A stretch of DNA of 64,000 bases from Mycolicibacterium poriferae (GTDB taxonomy: Bacteria > Actinomycetota > Actinomycetes > Mycobacteriales > Mycobacteriaceae), in contig NZ_AP022570.1 of the NCBI RefSeq assembly GCF_010728325.1, positions 4,836,001 through 4,900,000 of the forward strand. The letters run 5' to 3'. The notes below the pieces were generated by a model, which was given only the letters and a program-made list of their open reading frames with translations, made no database searches and was not told the DNA's origin. Position 1 is the first letter of the stretch; each line of letters opens with the position of its first letter. The translations under genes and the position numbers were made by a program. Of the stretch, positions 55,585-64,000 are shown one piece after another.

Positions 55585-56691
55585 ATGGCGTTCCCAGCCG
55601 GATGTCACGACCCGGTGCTCGACGTTCCGACAGCGACGGCGCCCGAGCCCGGGGCATATCTGCGCGCCGCACTGGACTGGCATTTCGGCGCGGACACCGG
55701 GTCACCGTTCTGGCTGCGCATTGCCGAGACCCTGGACTTCGATCCGCGTGTCGAGGTGCGCAGCTACGACGACCTCGCCCGGTTCCCCGCCGTCGTCGAC
55801 CAGTTGCGCGACGCCGCCGTCGAGGACCTCATCCCGCGCGGATACGGGCACCCGGCGCCGGTGCCGAAGGTGTTCGAGTCCGGCGGCACCACCGGTGCGC
55901 CGAAGCGCACCGCACAGCTGCCCGACTGGGTGGAGCAGGTCACCCGCTGGCAGGTCGAGGATTTCAGCGCCGGCGGCTTCGTCGCCGACGCCGGGTTGCT
56001 GGCACTGGTACCGGGCGGACCGCACGGCGTCGGCTATTTCGACCGCGCGGTGGCCGAACGACTCGGGGCGCCGTGCCACACCGTCGACCTCGATCCACGC
56101 TGGGTCAAACGCCTGGCGGCGCGCCGCGACCGGCGCTCGGCGGCCGTGGTCGGCGACTACGTGTCACATGTGCTCGACCAGGCTCGCCACATCCTGCGCT
56201 CGCAGCGGGTGACGAACCTGCACGCCACCCCGCCGCTGCTGGAGGCCATCGCCACCGACGAGGAGCTGACCGACCTGGTACGCCGGCGCATCCGCTTCAT
56301 CCTGCTCAGCGGCGCGCACGTGGACGCCGACACCATGGACCTGTTCCGCACGATCTTCCCCGCCGCGACCATCTCCATCGCCTTCGGCAGCACCATGATC
56401 CTGTCGCAGGCCGCCACCCGCATCGACGGCGACACGGCGATCTTCGATCCCCGCTCGCCGTACGTGGTGTTCTGGGTCGTCGACCCCGCCTCCGGCGAGC
56501 GGGTCGGCCACGGCGAACGCGGGCAGGTGGTGATGCACCACATCAGCAAGGGCATGTTCATCCCCAACAACCTCGAACGCGACACCGCACTGCGGATGCC
56601 CGGCCCGGCCGGCCAGATCGGTGACTCGCTGGCCGAGGTCGCGCCGGTGGCCGTGTTCGACGGCGAGCCGGTGATCGAGGGCGTGTACTGA
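55585..56691 (+). CDS. Adenylating acyl-activating enzyme, LuxE/EhpF-like
   Basis: 368 residues, the length of LuxE. The ATP-binding signature ESGGTTGAPKRTAQ (about 98-111) and later ILLSGAHVDADTM and AFGSTMILSQ (like the acyl-adenylate LuxE/PaaK fold), with no C-terminal 120-residue AMP-ligase lobe. It should activate a carboxylic acid as adenylate and hand it to the reductase that follows, as EhpF/EhpG do in phenazine and LuxE/LuxC in aldehyde synthesis. The stop is 2 bases before the reductase start, implying one operon. Confidence 0.75.
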   Translation: MAFPAGCHDPVLDVPTATAPEPGAYLRAALDWHFGADTGSPFWLRIAETLDFDPRVEVRSYDDLARFPAVVDQLRDAAVEDLIPRGYGHPAPVPKVFESGGTTGAPKRTAQLPDWVEQVTRWQVEDFSAGGFVADAGLLALVPGGPHGVGYFDRAVAERLGAPCHTVDLDPRWVKRLAARRDRRSAAVVGDYVSHVLDQARHILRSQRVTNLHATPPLLEAIATDEELTDLVRRRIRFILLSGAHVDADTMDLFRTIFPAATISIAFGSTMILSQAATRIDGDTAIFDPRSPYVVFWVVDPASGERVGHGERGQVVMHHISKGMFIPNNLERDTALRMPGPAGQIGDSLAEVAPVAVFDGEPVIEGVY

Positions 56692-56693
56692 CC

Positions 56694-58070
56694 ATGGCCG
56701 CAGGCCCTGCCGCTGCCCTGCGCCTGGATGCGCTCGGCCCCGCGGGCGTCTACCGCACCCGGACGCGCGAGGTCGTCACCGACACCGGCGGCGATGCGGT
56801 GTTGGAGACGTCGGTGGTGCCGCGGCTGTACGTCACCCGAACAATCACCGCGCAGCGACGGGCCGCGCCGTTGCCCGTCGCCGAACGCGGCGCAGCGTTG
56901 GACCGCGCGGCCGAGCTCTTCACCTCGGCCACGCTCGCCGGGCTGGGCTTCACCGACTACGTCGACCTCACCTGCCGCATCACCGGATTGCCGATCACCG
57001 TGGCCGAGACCGGTGCCCGCACCGTCGCGACGGCGGTGGCGGCGGCCTTCGACGCGGTGCGCGCGGCGCTGCCCGCCCGTACCGAACTGGAGTGGCGCCA
57101 CCAGAGCGAGGGCGCGATCTGGGCGCGGCGCGGCGAGGTGCTCGGTGTGCACGCCCCGGGCAACGCTCCCGGTGTGCACGGACTGTGGCCGCAGGCGCTG
57201 GCGCTGGGTTACCGCGTGGCGGTGCGGCCGTCGCGGCGTGAACCGCTGACCGCCCACCGGCTGGTGAGCGCGCTGCGGGCGGCCGGGTTCCGGGACGTCG
57301 ACGCCGCTTGTCTGCCGACCGGGCACAGCGGCGCCGACGACCTCGTGCGCGCGGCGGACCTCGCGCTGGTCTACGGCGGGCAGGATGTCGCCGACCGCTA
57401 CGCCGACGACCCGTCGGTGTTCGTCAACGGACCCGGCCGCGCCAAGATCCTCATCACCGCCGAGCAGGACTGGCGCGCCCACCTCGACGTCATCGTCGAC
57501 TCGGTCGCAGCGCTGGCGGGCACGGCGTGCGTCAACGCCACCGCCGTGCTGTACGAGGGCGACGCCCGGCCGCTGGCACGGGCGGTCGCCGAACGGCTCA
57601 GCGCGTTGCCCGAGTTGGCTGCCGCCGACCCCCGTGCGGTGCTTCCCACGTCGGCGATCGGCAACGCCCGCGCCGTCGCCGACCGGCTGGCGCGCTGCGC
57701 GGTCGCGGCCGAGCCCATCCTGGGTGCCGAGCAGGTGGTCGCCGACCTCGGCGGCGGCGTCGCGGCGCTGCGGCCCGCCGTGCATCTGCTCGACTCACCG
57801 GATCCGGTGACACTCGGGACGGAGTTGCCGTTCCCCTGCGTGTGGGTGTCAGGGTGGTCGCGCGACAACGGACTGGCAGCGCTGCGCGACAGCCTCGTCG
57901 TCACGGCGATCACCGCCGATCAGATGCTGCTCGACAGCCTGGCTCGGGAACCGTCGGTGACCAATCTCTACTGCGGCGCCGTCGCAACCCACCACGGGGC
58001 CCCGCACATCCCGCACGACGGATTCCTGGCCGACTTCCTGATGCGCAACAAGGGTTTCGTCCGCCGCTGA
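56694..58070 (+). CDS. LuxC/EhpG-like acyl reductase (aldehyde dehydrogenase fold)
   Basis: 458 residues, the length of LuxC. Nucleotide strand GEVLGVHAPGNAPGVHGLWPQ (about 157-177), YRVAVRPSRREPLTA, and the thiol nucleophile in GTACVNATAVLYEG (Cys about 279). Such enzymes reduce an enzyme-bound acyl thioester or acyl-adenylate-derived acyl group to aldehyde with NADPH. Gene immediately follows the adenylating enzyme, suggesting a two-component carboxylate reductase. No luxA/B or luxD nearby. Confidence 0.75.
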   Translation: MAAGPAAALRLDALGPAGVYRTRTREVVTDTGGDAVLETSVVPRLYVTRTITAQRRAAPLPVAERGAALDRAAELFTSATLAGLGFTDYVDLTCRITGLPITVAETGARTVATAVAAAFDAVRAALPARTELEWRHQSEGAIWARRGEVLGVHAPGNAPGVHGLWPQALALGYRVAVRPSRREPLTAHRLVSALRAAGFRDVDAACLPTGHSGADDLVRAADLALVYGGQDVADRYADDPSVFVNGPGRAKILITAEQDWRAHLDVIVDSVAALAGTACVNATAVLYEGDARPLARAVAERLSALPELAAADPRAVLPTSAIGNARAVADRLARCAVAAEPILGAEQVVADLGGGVAALRPAVHLLDSPDPVTLGTELPFPCVWVSGWSRDNGLAALRDSLVVTAITADQMLLDSLAREPSVTNLYCGAVATHHGAPHIPHDGFLADFLMRNKGFVRR

Positions 58071-58201
58071 ACCTCGCCGCACCCGCGCTGGCAGGATCTG
58101 GGGCTGACCGCCCGCCGTCCGATGCCGCCCGGCGGCAGCCCCACATGGTTTACTGAGTTGCACAGCTTTGTGGCAGCGGAGTCGACCGGGAGGAGGGTGC
58201 C

Positions 58202-58993
58202 GTGGCTCGCAGCACTCCCCTGGCCCCGATGATCGGCGCCGACGCCGTCGCGTCCCGCACCGCGGTGCGGTCCCCCAAGACGGCCGAGCTGGTCGCCGGG
58301 ACACTGCGTCGCATGGTGGTGGAAGGCCAGCTCAAAGACGGTGACTTCCTGCCCAACGAAGCCGAGTTGATGGCCCACTTCGGTGTCAGCAGGCCCACAC
58401 TGCGCGAAGCGGTCCGGGTGCTGGAGTCCGAGCGCCTGGTCGAGGTGCGGCGCGGCTCGCGAACCGGGGCGCGGGTGCGGGTGCCCGGTCCCGAGGTGGT
58501 GGCCCGCCCGGCCGGCCTGCTACTGGAACTGTCCGGCGCAACGATCGCCGATCTGCTGACCGCGAAGTCGGCGATCGAGCCGATGGCCGCCCGGCTGCTC
58601 GCCGAGACCGGCACGACCGAGGCGTTCGACGAACTCGAGCAGATGCTCGAGGGGCTGGCGACCGTCGACCACCAGTCCGACCGTCTCGCCGAATCCACCG
58701 GCGCTTTCCACCTGCGGGTGGTGCAGCTGTCGGGCAACGCGACGCTGGGCATCGTCGCCGGCATGCTCCACGAGATCACCGTGCGGCACACGGCGTTCGT
58801 CTTCAACGAGCGCCGGCCGGTGTCGCGGGACGACTACGAGAAACTGATGCGGTCCTACCGCAAGCTGCTGCAGTTCCTGCGCGCCGGCGACGCCGACCGC
58901 GCCGAGGCGCATTGGCGCAAGCACCTCGACACCTCACGTGAATTGCTGCTCGCCGGGTTGGAGAGCGTTCCGGTGCGCGACGTCATGGGCTGA
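58202..58993 (+). CDS. FadR/GntR-family regulator
   Basis: 263 residues. Winged helix about 28-95 (PKTAELVAGTLRRMVVEGQLKDGDFLPNEAELMAHFGVSRPTLREAVRVLE, read in parts), then an all-helical FCD domain with the metal-type residues Asp/His (ETG...FHLRVV, LHEITVRHTAFV). The FadR group senses acyl-CoA or organic acids, so it may control the adjacent reductase pair. GTG start preceded by GGGAGGAGGG. Overlaps the DUF3556 gene stop by 11 bases (convergent). Confidence 0.88.
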   Translation: MARSTPLAPMIGADAVASRTAVRSPKTAELVAGTLRRMVVEGQLKDGDFLPNEAELMAHFGVSRPTLREAVRVLESERLVEVRRGSRTGARVRVPGPEVVARPAGLLLELSGATIADLLTAKSAIEPMAARLLAETGTTEAFDELEQMLEGLATVDHQSDRLAESTGAFHLRVVQLSGNATLGIVAGMLHEITVRHTAFVFNERRPVSRDDYEKLMRSYRKLLQFLRAGDADRAEAHWRKHLDTSRELLLAGLESVPVRDVMG

Positions 58994-60719
58994 CCGACGA
59001 CGACCACGTCACGTGCACCGGCACGGTGTCGTCCCACGGCTGACGCGTGACCATGTCGGCGACCATCACGTAGCCGCGCTCGAACTCGCCGGTGGCGGCG
59101 TCGACCAGCCGGTACTCCTGGCGCTGTTTGTGGATGGGCTGGGCGTCGAGCACCAGGACCCGCACCTCGCCGGGCTCGAATCGGCAACGCTTCTGCAGGG
59201 CGGCGATCAGCTGCTCGTTGTGCATGTGCCCGTCGCCGAAGTTCCATCCGATCGCGGTGCTGCAGATCCGTTCGCCGTCGGTGAGCACGTAGTCGGCTTC
59301 GTCGTGACCGGCCATCAGGCGGTGCGCCAAGGTGAACATCGCGCGGCCGTGGGTGTTGAACGACCGGAAGGCGTACCCCATGTACTGGTACATCTCGGCG
59401 GTTTCCTTGCTGCCGTAGAACTTCTCCATCTGTGCGGCCGGCATGCTGGCAATGGCGACGAGACCATTGTCGATCTTGACCGCGGCCGAGGGTTTGATGC
59501 ACCACAGCGAGGTGTCCCAGTTGCCGGCGTAGTAGCGCATGCCCGGCAGGAAGGACACCTTGCGCGGGAACAGGTTTCCGATCGCCACCGTGCCCGCCGA
59601 CACCGCGAACAGCACCAGCGGCCAGGGGCTGTTGAGGTCACCGAGGCCGATGCCGGCGTTGCCGACGAACAACGCCAGCACGCTGAACATCATGAACACG
59701 TTCCACTCCAGCGGCACCCCCATCGGGATGGCCGACAGGATGCCGAAGTGGAAGCACAGCATCACGACCGCGGCGATCGCGGTGACCCAGCCGCCGTGAG
59801 AGAAGAACAGCACCAGCGGCACCAACATCTCGATGGCCGTGGAGAAGTGCGCCAGCCAGCGCGAGGCCCGGCCGGGACGCAGGTCGTCGGGAAAGTGCTC
59901 GAAGAACCTGCGCTTGATCGAGCGGGGCCGGATCACCGGGTTGTTGCTCATCATCGTGGAGATGACGAACGGGAAGTGCTTGTTGAGTTTCGACGTCGCG
60001 GCGCCCATCCAGATCACCAGGCACACGAGCTTGGCGGCGAGGACGATGTCGGCACCGCTGAACAGGAAGCAGACCGCCAGCGCGCCGTACACCTCGCCGC
60101 GGGCGGCGAGGAAGATCACCTTGTCGCGCAGCCCCGCGAGCGCCAGCAGCGCCAGGACGGCCACCGTCTGCCACACGGGCAGCACCCCGACGTCGGATCC
60201 GAGCTCGGGGATCGGTCCGGAGCCGTCGGAGCACAGGGCGACCACAAGCATCACCAGCAGCCCGCCGTAGAGCGCCACATCGACCGGACCCCGGGTGTCG
60301 CCGGAGGTCAGCGGCACCCGGGAGGGCCAGGGTGGTAACCGGATCGTGTTCGGCCGCAGCCAGTACAGGATGGACCCCATCGGCGGGAAGAAGCGGTTGT
60401 TCAGCGGCCCGAATCCGCAGCCGAGACCGACGACCTCGAACAGCATCGTGTAGAGCACGACCTTCTGGTAGACGATCGGCTCGGCGTACCAACTACTGAC
60501 GTTCGTGAATCCGTCTATCCCGGCGGTCGTGAGCACGATCAGCCATGCGCCGAGTATGTAGAGCGCGATCTTGACGACGTAGAAGAGGTGCATGACGACC
60601 GGGGTGCCGAAGCCGACCTCCGCCCAGTGCCGGGCCATCGGCACGATCCTCTCGGCGCGGGTGCCCTTGCTCCATTCGGCGTAGTCGACGACGGGCGCGT
60701 CCTGCTTGAGAAAACCCAT
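58983..60719 (-). CDS. DUF3556 transmembrane protein
   Basis: 578 residues with about nine membrane helices (about 55-75, 95-115, 165-185, 205-260, 305-400) and a large soluble C-terminal half after residue 425. The DUF3556 signature includes NNRFFPPMGSILYWLRPNTIRLPPWPSRVPLT and ALRDK-like segments. Mycobacterial, unknown function. ATG 60719 chosen. Converges on the FadR-type gene and is divergent from the GAF-ANTAR gene. Confidence 0.87.
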   Translation of the reverse strand: MGFLKQDAPVVDYAEWSKGTRAERIVPMARHWAEVGFGTPVVMHLFYVVKIALYILGAWLIVLTTAGIDGFTNVSSWYAEPIVYQKVVLYTMLFEVVGLGCGFGPLNNRFFPPMGSILYWLRPNTIRLPPWPSRVPLTSGDTRGPVDVALYGGLLVMLVVALCSDGSGPIPELGSDVGVLPVWQTVAVLALLALAGLRDKVIFLAARGEVYGALAVCFLFSGADIVLAAKLVCLVIWMGAATSKLNKHFPFVISTMMSNNPVIRPRSIKRRFFEHFPDDLRPGRASRWLAHFSTAIEMLVPLVLFFSHGGWVTAIAAVVMLCFHFGILSAIPMGVPLEWNVFMMFSVLALFVGNAGIGLGDLNSPWPLVLFAVSAGTVAIGNLFPRKVSFLPGMRYYAGNWDTSLWCIKPSAAVKIDNGLVAIASMPAAQMEKFYGSKETAEMYQYMGYAFRSFNTHGRAMFTLAHRLMAGHDEADYVLTDGERICSTAIGWNFGDGHMHNEQLIAALQKRCRFEPGEVRVLVLDAQPIHKQRQEYRLVDAATGEFERGYVMVADMVTRQPWDDTVPVHVTWSSSVSP

Positions 60720-60812
60720 GGGGGTCAGATTAGAACGTGTTCCAGTTCGACTGGGGGGAACCGCGCCAAAACCACGCGGACATGACCGCGGCGGGTCCGC
60801 GGCGGGGTCTGT

Positions 60813-60818
60813 GACAAT
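60813..60818 (+). promoter_or_regulatory. -10 element for the GAF-ANTAR gene
   Basis: GACAAT is 6 bases before ATG 60825. NANNAT pattern with leaderless spacing; no other ribosome site is seen. Confidence 0.5.
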
Positions 60819-60824
60819 GGCGCG

Positions 60825-61598
60825 ATGGCTGCTCCGCATGAAGACCCGACGGCCGCTCCGCACGAGGACCCGACGGCCGCCTTCGCCGACGTCGCGGCAC
60901 TGCTGGACCTCGACGACGCGCAGTTCGACACGCTCAAGGTGCTGGGCCGGGCGCTGCACGTCAACGAGGCCGACCTCACCCAGACGTTGGAGGCGATCCT
61001 GCGCTCGGCGACCTCGGTGATCCGGTGCGCCGATCACGCCGGGGTGAACCTGCTGGTGCGCGACCGCCTCGAACCGCAGGCCACCCTCGGGTCCGCACCG
61101 CCGCGGTTGGACGCCCTGCAGCAGCGCACCGGGGTGGGGCCGTGCTTCGACGCCTCGCGCGAGCAGTGCGTGATCACCGTGGCCGACATGGCCTGCGAAT
61201 CCCGCTGGCCCGAGTTCGCCTCGACAGCAGTCGAGTTGGAGGTGCATTCGATGCTGTGCGTGCCGCTGTGGATCGACGACCGACGGCTGGGCTCGGTGAG
61301 CCTATACAGCGCGACGACGCGGGCCTTCGACGCCGCGGCGGTGCAACTCGCCGACCTGTACGCCACGCACGCCGCGGTGGCCCTCGCCGACGCCCAACGC
61401 ACCGATCAGCTCAGACGCGCGATGGCCAGCCGCGACGTGATCGGACAGGCCAAGGGCGTGTTGATGGAGCGGCACCGCATCACCGGCGACGAGGCGTTCG
61501 AGATGTTGAAGCAGGCGTCGCGCCGGGCGAACCGCAAGCTCGTCGACGTCGCCGAGATCCTGGCGGCCACCGGCGAACTTCCGCAGCCCTCTGATTGA
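60825..61598 (+). CDS. GAF and ANTAR domain regulator
   Basis: 257 residues. The N-terminus repeats AAPHEDPT exactly twice, then a GAF sensor (about 60-195: VGPCFDASREQCVITVADMA) and an ANTAR RNA-binding domain (about 200-245: LRRAMASRDVIGQAKGVLMERHRITGDEAFEMLKQASR, read in parts). ANTAR proteins bind paired stem-loops in nascent RNA to prevent termination. GAF ligand unknown. Divergent from DUF3556. Confidence 0.9.
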   Translation: MAAPHEDPTAAPHEDPTAAFADVAALLDLDDAQFDTLKVLGRALHVNEADLTQTLEAILRSATSVIRCADHAGVNLLVRDRLEPQATLGSAPPRLDALQQRTGVGPCFDASREQCVITVADMACESRWPEFASTAVELEVHSMLCVPLWIDDRRLGSVSLYSATTRAFDAAAVQLADLYATHAAVALADAQRTDQLRRAMASRDVIGQAKGVLMERHRITGDEAFEMLKQASRRANRKLVDVAEILAATGELPQPSD

Positions 61599-61686
61599 AC
61601 CGCGGACTTTCGGGTACAGGCGGAGGGCCGGATTTCCGCCACGCCAGACCCGCGGGCGGCCGGCACCCGACGCAGGAAGTTCTTCC

Positions 61687-63801
61687 ATGCCCCCAGCACG
61701 TAAACCATCGCAAGCAGCTCCCCGCCCCACCAGCGCGACCGGCGCCCGACTCGACGACGTCGTCGACGGACAGGATCCGCGCGCCCAGCAGGGCGAGTAC
61801 CTCACCACCGCACAGGGTGTCCGGATCCCCGACACCGACCACTCGCTGAAGGCCGGTTCGCGCGGCCCGACCCTGCTCGAGGACTTCCATCTACGGGAGA
61901 AGATCACCCACTTCGACCACGAGCGGATCCCCGAGCGCGTCGTCCATGCCCGCGGCGCCGCCGCGCACGGGGTGTTCGAGTCCTACGGCACCGCCGCATC
62001 GGTCTGCAAGGCCGGGTTCCTCGGCAAAAAAGGCACCAAGACCGACGTGTTCTGCCGCTTCTCGACGGTGTTGGGCTCGCGCGGCTCCGCCGACACCGTG
62101 CGCGACACCCGCGGCTTCGCGGTCAAGTTCTACACCGAAGAGGGCAACTTCGACCTCGTCGGCAACAACATCCCGGTGTTCTTCATCCAGGACGGCATCA
62201 AGTTCCCCGATGTGATCCATGCGGGCAAGCCGCACCCGGATCGGGAGATCCCCCAGGCGCAGTCGGCGCACGACACCTTCTGGGATTTCGTGTCGCTGCA
62301 CACCGAAGCCACCCACCACGTCATGTGGAACATGAGCGACCGCGGCATCCCGCGCTCATACCGCACGATGGAAGGGTTCGGCGTGCACACGTTCCGGCTG
62401 GTCAACGCCGAGGGCGAGACCAGTCTGGCGAAGTTCCACTGGAAGCCGGTGGCCGGAGTGCACTCGCTGGTGTGGGAGGAGGCGCAGATCGCGGCCGGCT
62501 GCGATCCCGACTTCCACCGCCGCGACATGGCCGACGGCATCGACGAGGGGGCGTTCCTCGAGTACGAACTGGGCGTGCAGGTGATGCCCGACGACGGCTC
62601 GGAGACCCACTCGGGGATCGACCTGCTCGACCCGACGAAGATCGTCCCCGAGGAACTGGTTCCGGTGCAGCCGATCGGCAAGCTGACCCTCAATCGCAAC
62701 CCCACCAACTACTTCGCCGAGACCGAGCAGGTCGCGTTCCACACCGGCCACTTCGTGCCCGGCATCGAACCGACCAACGACCCGCTGATGCAGGCCCGCC
62801 TGTTCTCCTACCTGGACACGCAGCTCACCCGGCTGGGCGGACCCAATTTCTCGCAGCTGCCCATCAACCGGCCACGCTGCCCGGTCAACGACATGCTGCG
62901 CGACGGTATGCACCAGACGGCCATCCACACCGGCCAGGCGCCCTACCGGCCCAACAGCATCGACGGCGGCGAGCCCGTCGTCGCCGGAGCCGACGAAGGC
63001 GGCTATGTGCAGACCCCGCGACAGGTGGACGGACCGGTGGAGCGGGCCCAGCCCGCGTCCTTCGACGACCACTTCACCCAGCCGGCGATGTTCTACCGCA
63101 GCCTCACGGAGGTGGAGAAGGTTCATCTCATCGAGGCCTTCACCTTCGAGCTCGGCAAGTGCTACGAGCAGGCCATCAAGGAACGCCAACTCGAGGTCCT
63201 CGCCAACGTCGACACGCAGCTGTGCGAACAGGTGGCGGCCGGGTTGGGCTTACCCGCCCCAGCAGGGCAGCCGCCCGCCGACGTCGAGGTGTCGCCCGCG
63301 CTGTCGCAGATCGTGGACACCCCTGGTCCGATCGACGGCCGCAAGATCGGCATCATCGCCGCGGCGGACTCGGATCTGGCGGGTGTCAGCGCGCTGACCG
63401 AGGCGATCGAGGACCGCAAGGCCAGTGTGCTGGTGACCGCCCCGTTCGGCGGTGTGCTGGAGTCCGGGCGGCACCAAGCGGTCATCGAGCGCACGCTGTT
63501 GACGGCGCGCTCCATCGAGTACGACGCGCTCGTCGTCGCCGACGGCACCCGGCCGACCGGCGATATCAAGCTGGTGTTGTTGCTGCAGGAGGCCTACCGG
63601 CACTGCAAGCCGATCGCGGCGTGGGGTGACGGTGTCAAGGCGCTCACCGCAGCCGGCATCGACCCCGACGCACCGGGTGTCCTGGTGTCGAAGAAGGCCG
63701 ACAAGGGCTTCAGCGAGGCGCTGGCGAACATGGTCGGCCTGCACCGGGTGTGGGACCGGGCACCTGCCGTGATGGCCTCGAAGGTGGCGCCGGCCGACTG
63801 A
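61687..63801 (+). CDS. katE: Large-subunit catalase (HPII/KatE type)
   Basis: 704 residues. Catalytic His87 ([11 protein letters not shown]), Asn160 (GNNIPVFFI) and proximal heme Tyr374 (RLFSYLDTQ) are in place. A C-terminal flavodoxin-like domain of about 170 residues ([20 protein letters not shown]) identifies the large clade. Removes hydrogen peroxide, notably in stationary phase. Ribosome site CAGGAAG before ATG; the upstream GGAAG-TT-CTTCC repeat covers the same site and could act in regulation. Confidence 0.95.
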   Translation: MPPARKPSQAAPRPTSATGARLDDVVDGQDPRAQQGEYLTTAQGVRIPDTDHSLKAGSRGPTLLEDFHLREKITHFDHERIPERVVHARGAAAHGVFESYGTAASVCKAGFLGKKGTKTDVFCRFSTVLGSRGSADTVRDTRGFAVKFYTEEGNFDLVGNNIPVFFIQDGIKFPDVIHAGKPHPDREIPQAQSAHDTFWDFVSLHTEATHHVMWNMSDRGIPRSYRTMEGFGVHTFRLVNAEGETSLAKFHWKPVAGVHSLVWEEAQIAAGCDPDFHRRDMADGIDEGAFLEYELGVQVMPDDGSETHSGIDLLDPTKIVPEELVPVQPIGKLTLNRNPTNYFAETEQVAFHTGHFVPGIEPTNDPLMQARLFSYLDTQLTRLGGPNFSQLPINRPRCPVNDMLRDGMHQTAIHTGQAPYRPNSIDGGEPVVAGADEGGYVQTPRQVDGPVERAQPASFDDHFTQPAMFYRSLTEVEKVHLIEAFTFELGKCYEQAIKERQLEVLANVDTQLCEQVAAGLGLPAPAGQPPADVEVSPALSQIVDTPGPIDGRKIGIIAAADSDLAGVSALTEAIEDRKASVLVTAPFGGVLESGRHQAVIERTLLTARSIEYDALVVADGTRPTGDIKLVLLLQEAYRHCKPIAAWGDGVKALTAAGIDPDAPGVLVSKKADKGFSEALANMVGLHRVWDRAPAVMASKVAPAD

Positions 63802-63813
63802 CGGCCGACCGGG

Positions 63814-63839
63814 ACCGGCCGCCGTTCCCGGCGGCCGGT
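63814..63839 (+). terminator. Hairpin after the catalase gene
   Basis: ACCGGCCGCCG (63814-63824), TTCC loop, CGGCGGCCGGT (63829-63839), then TT. It starts 12 bases after the stop. Confidence 0.75.
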
Positions 63840-63840
63840 T

Positions 63841-63915
63841 TCAGGCCCGGTGTGCGCAGCCGGGTGGTCTCAAGCCCGGATGTGCGCCGGGCCGGGCGGT
63901 CTCAGGCCCCGGTCT
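63841..63915. repeat. Imperfect 30-base repeats after katE
   Basis: Three successive units beginning TCAGGCCCGGTGTGCGC, TCAAGCCCGGATGTGCGC and TCAGGCCCCGGTCTTGG, the last entering the next gene's C-terminus. Confidence 0.5.
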
Positions 63916-64000
63916 TGGCCGGTGGGCGGTAGAAGATCACCAGCTGACCGATACCGCCGGCGAGGCCCAGGACCGCGGCGATCACCAGACCCCACCAGCC
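63902..64000 (-). CDS. C-terminus of a membrane protein (partial)
   Basis: The last 32 codons of a leftward gene are present: a hydrophobic helix WGLVIAAVLGLAGGIGQLVIFY followed by RPPAKTGA and stop. The rest is outside the window, so the family cannot be identified. Confidence 0.55.
   Translation of the reverse strand, partial: GWWGLVIAAVLGLAGGIGQLVIFYRPPAKTGA

Overview
The window is chromosomal DNA of a high-GC actinobacterium, almost certainly a rapidly growing mycobacterium (Mycolicibacterium type). The diagnosis rests on mycobacterial marker genes read directly from the translations: fbiC (coenzyme F420), mshB (mycothiol), lpqW and pimE (PIM/lipomannan), mutT2, mcr, a DUF222/HNH protein of the 13E12 family, MmpL/RND and DUF732 proteins, plus frequent GTG starts and leaderless starts with a TANNNT -10 six to eight bases before the start codon. 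Many genes match, from memory, the M. tuberculosis block Rv1143-Rv1173 in colinear order, with insertions and with narGHJI absent between typA and mutT2.

Layout. 1-5800: end of a YceI-like gene, then a leftward block of DUF2231 membrane protein, FAH-family hydrolase, fbiC, a small membrane protein, a 35-residue ORF and mshB. 5800-12180: an accessory-looking insert with a DUF5996 protein and flavodoxin-like oxidoreductase (leftward), a large LuxR/MalT-type ATPase regulator, a GNAT protein and a ClC channel whose 3' end runs into a 25-bp tandem repeat. 12180-20340: conserved core of lpqW, typA, two small Cys-containing proteins, mutT2, pterin dehydratase, pimE and two secreted Ala/Pro-rich proteins. 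20340-24450: DUF1059, nitroreductase, an isolated serine-recombinase catalytic domain, an HhH-GPD protein, the HNH/DUF222 protein, 39-bp repeats and a DUF732 secreted protein.

24700-31040 is one functional unit: a LytS-type histidine kinase and LytTR regulator, overlapping a small membrane protein and a sodium/solute symporter, followed by a DUF485 protein and a second (ActP-like) symporter behind a CRP-like site. It looks like a carboxylate-sensing and uptake module. 31100-40020 holds an MFS exporter, DUF5302, the Rv1155-type F420 oxidoreductase, DUF1697, an Omt-type methyltransferase, a GntR regulator divergent from a SIRT5-like sirtuin, an mmpL-tetR-methyltransferase operon with palindromic operator candidates, and DoxX.

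40100-58990 is dominated by acyl-CoA metabolism: nitronate monooxygenase-like protein, SDR, mcr and enoyl-CoA hydratase, then an MFS protein, MDMPI-fold protein, CPBP protease, NAD-epimerase, gamma carbonic anhydrase, SDR, a fasciclin protein, a fadE-echA-fadA operon, a CoA-transferase, and an adenylating enzyme (LuxE/EhpF-like) plus acyl reductase (LuxC/EhpG-like) pair with a FadR-type regulator. 58980-64000 ends with DUF3556, a GAF-ANTAR regulator, a large-subunit catalase and the tail of a membrane protein.

The most interesting items are the two-gene carboxylate-reductase-like cassette, tandem repeats that overlap stop codons at two gene ends, a palindromic -10 shared by mutT2 and phhB, a 43-residue leaderless acidic ORF with its own terminator, and the sensor/symporter module. 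No tRNA, rRNA, CRISPR array, intact IS element or prophage was seen.
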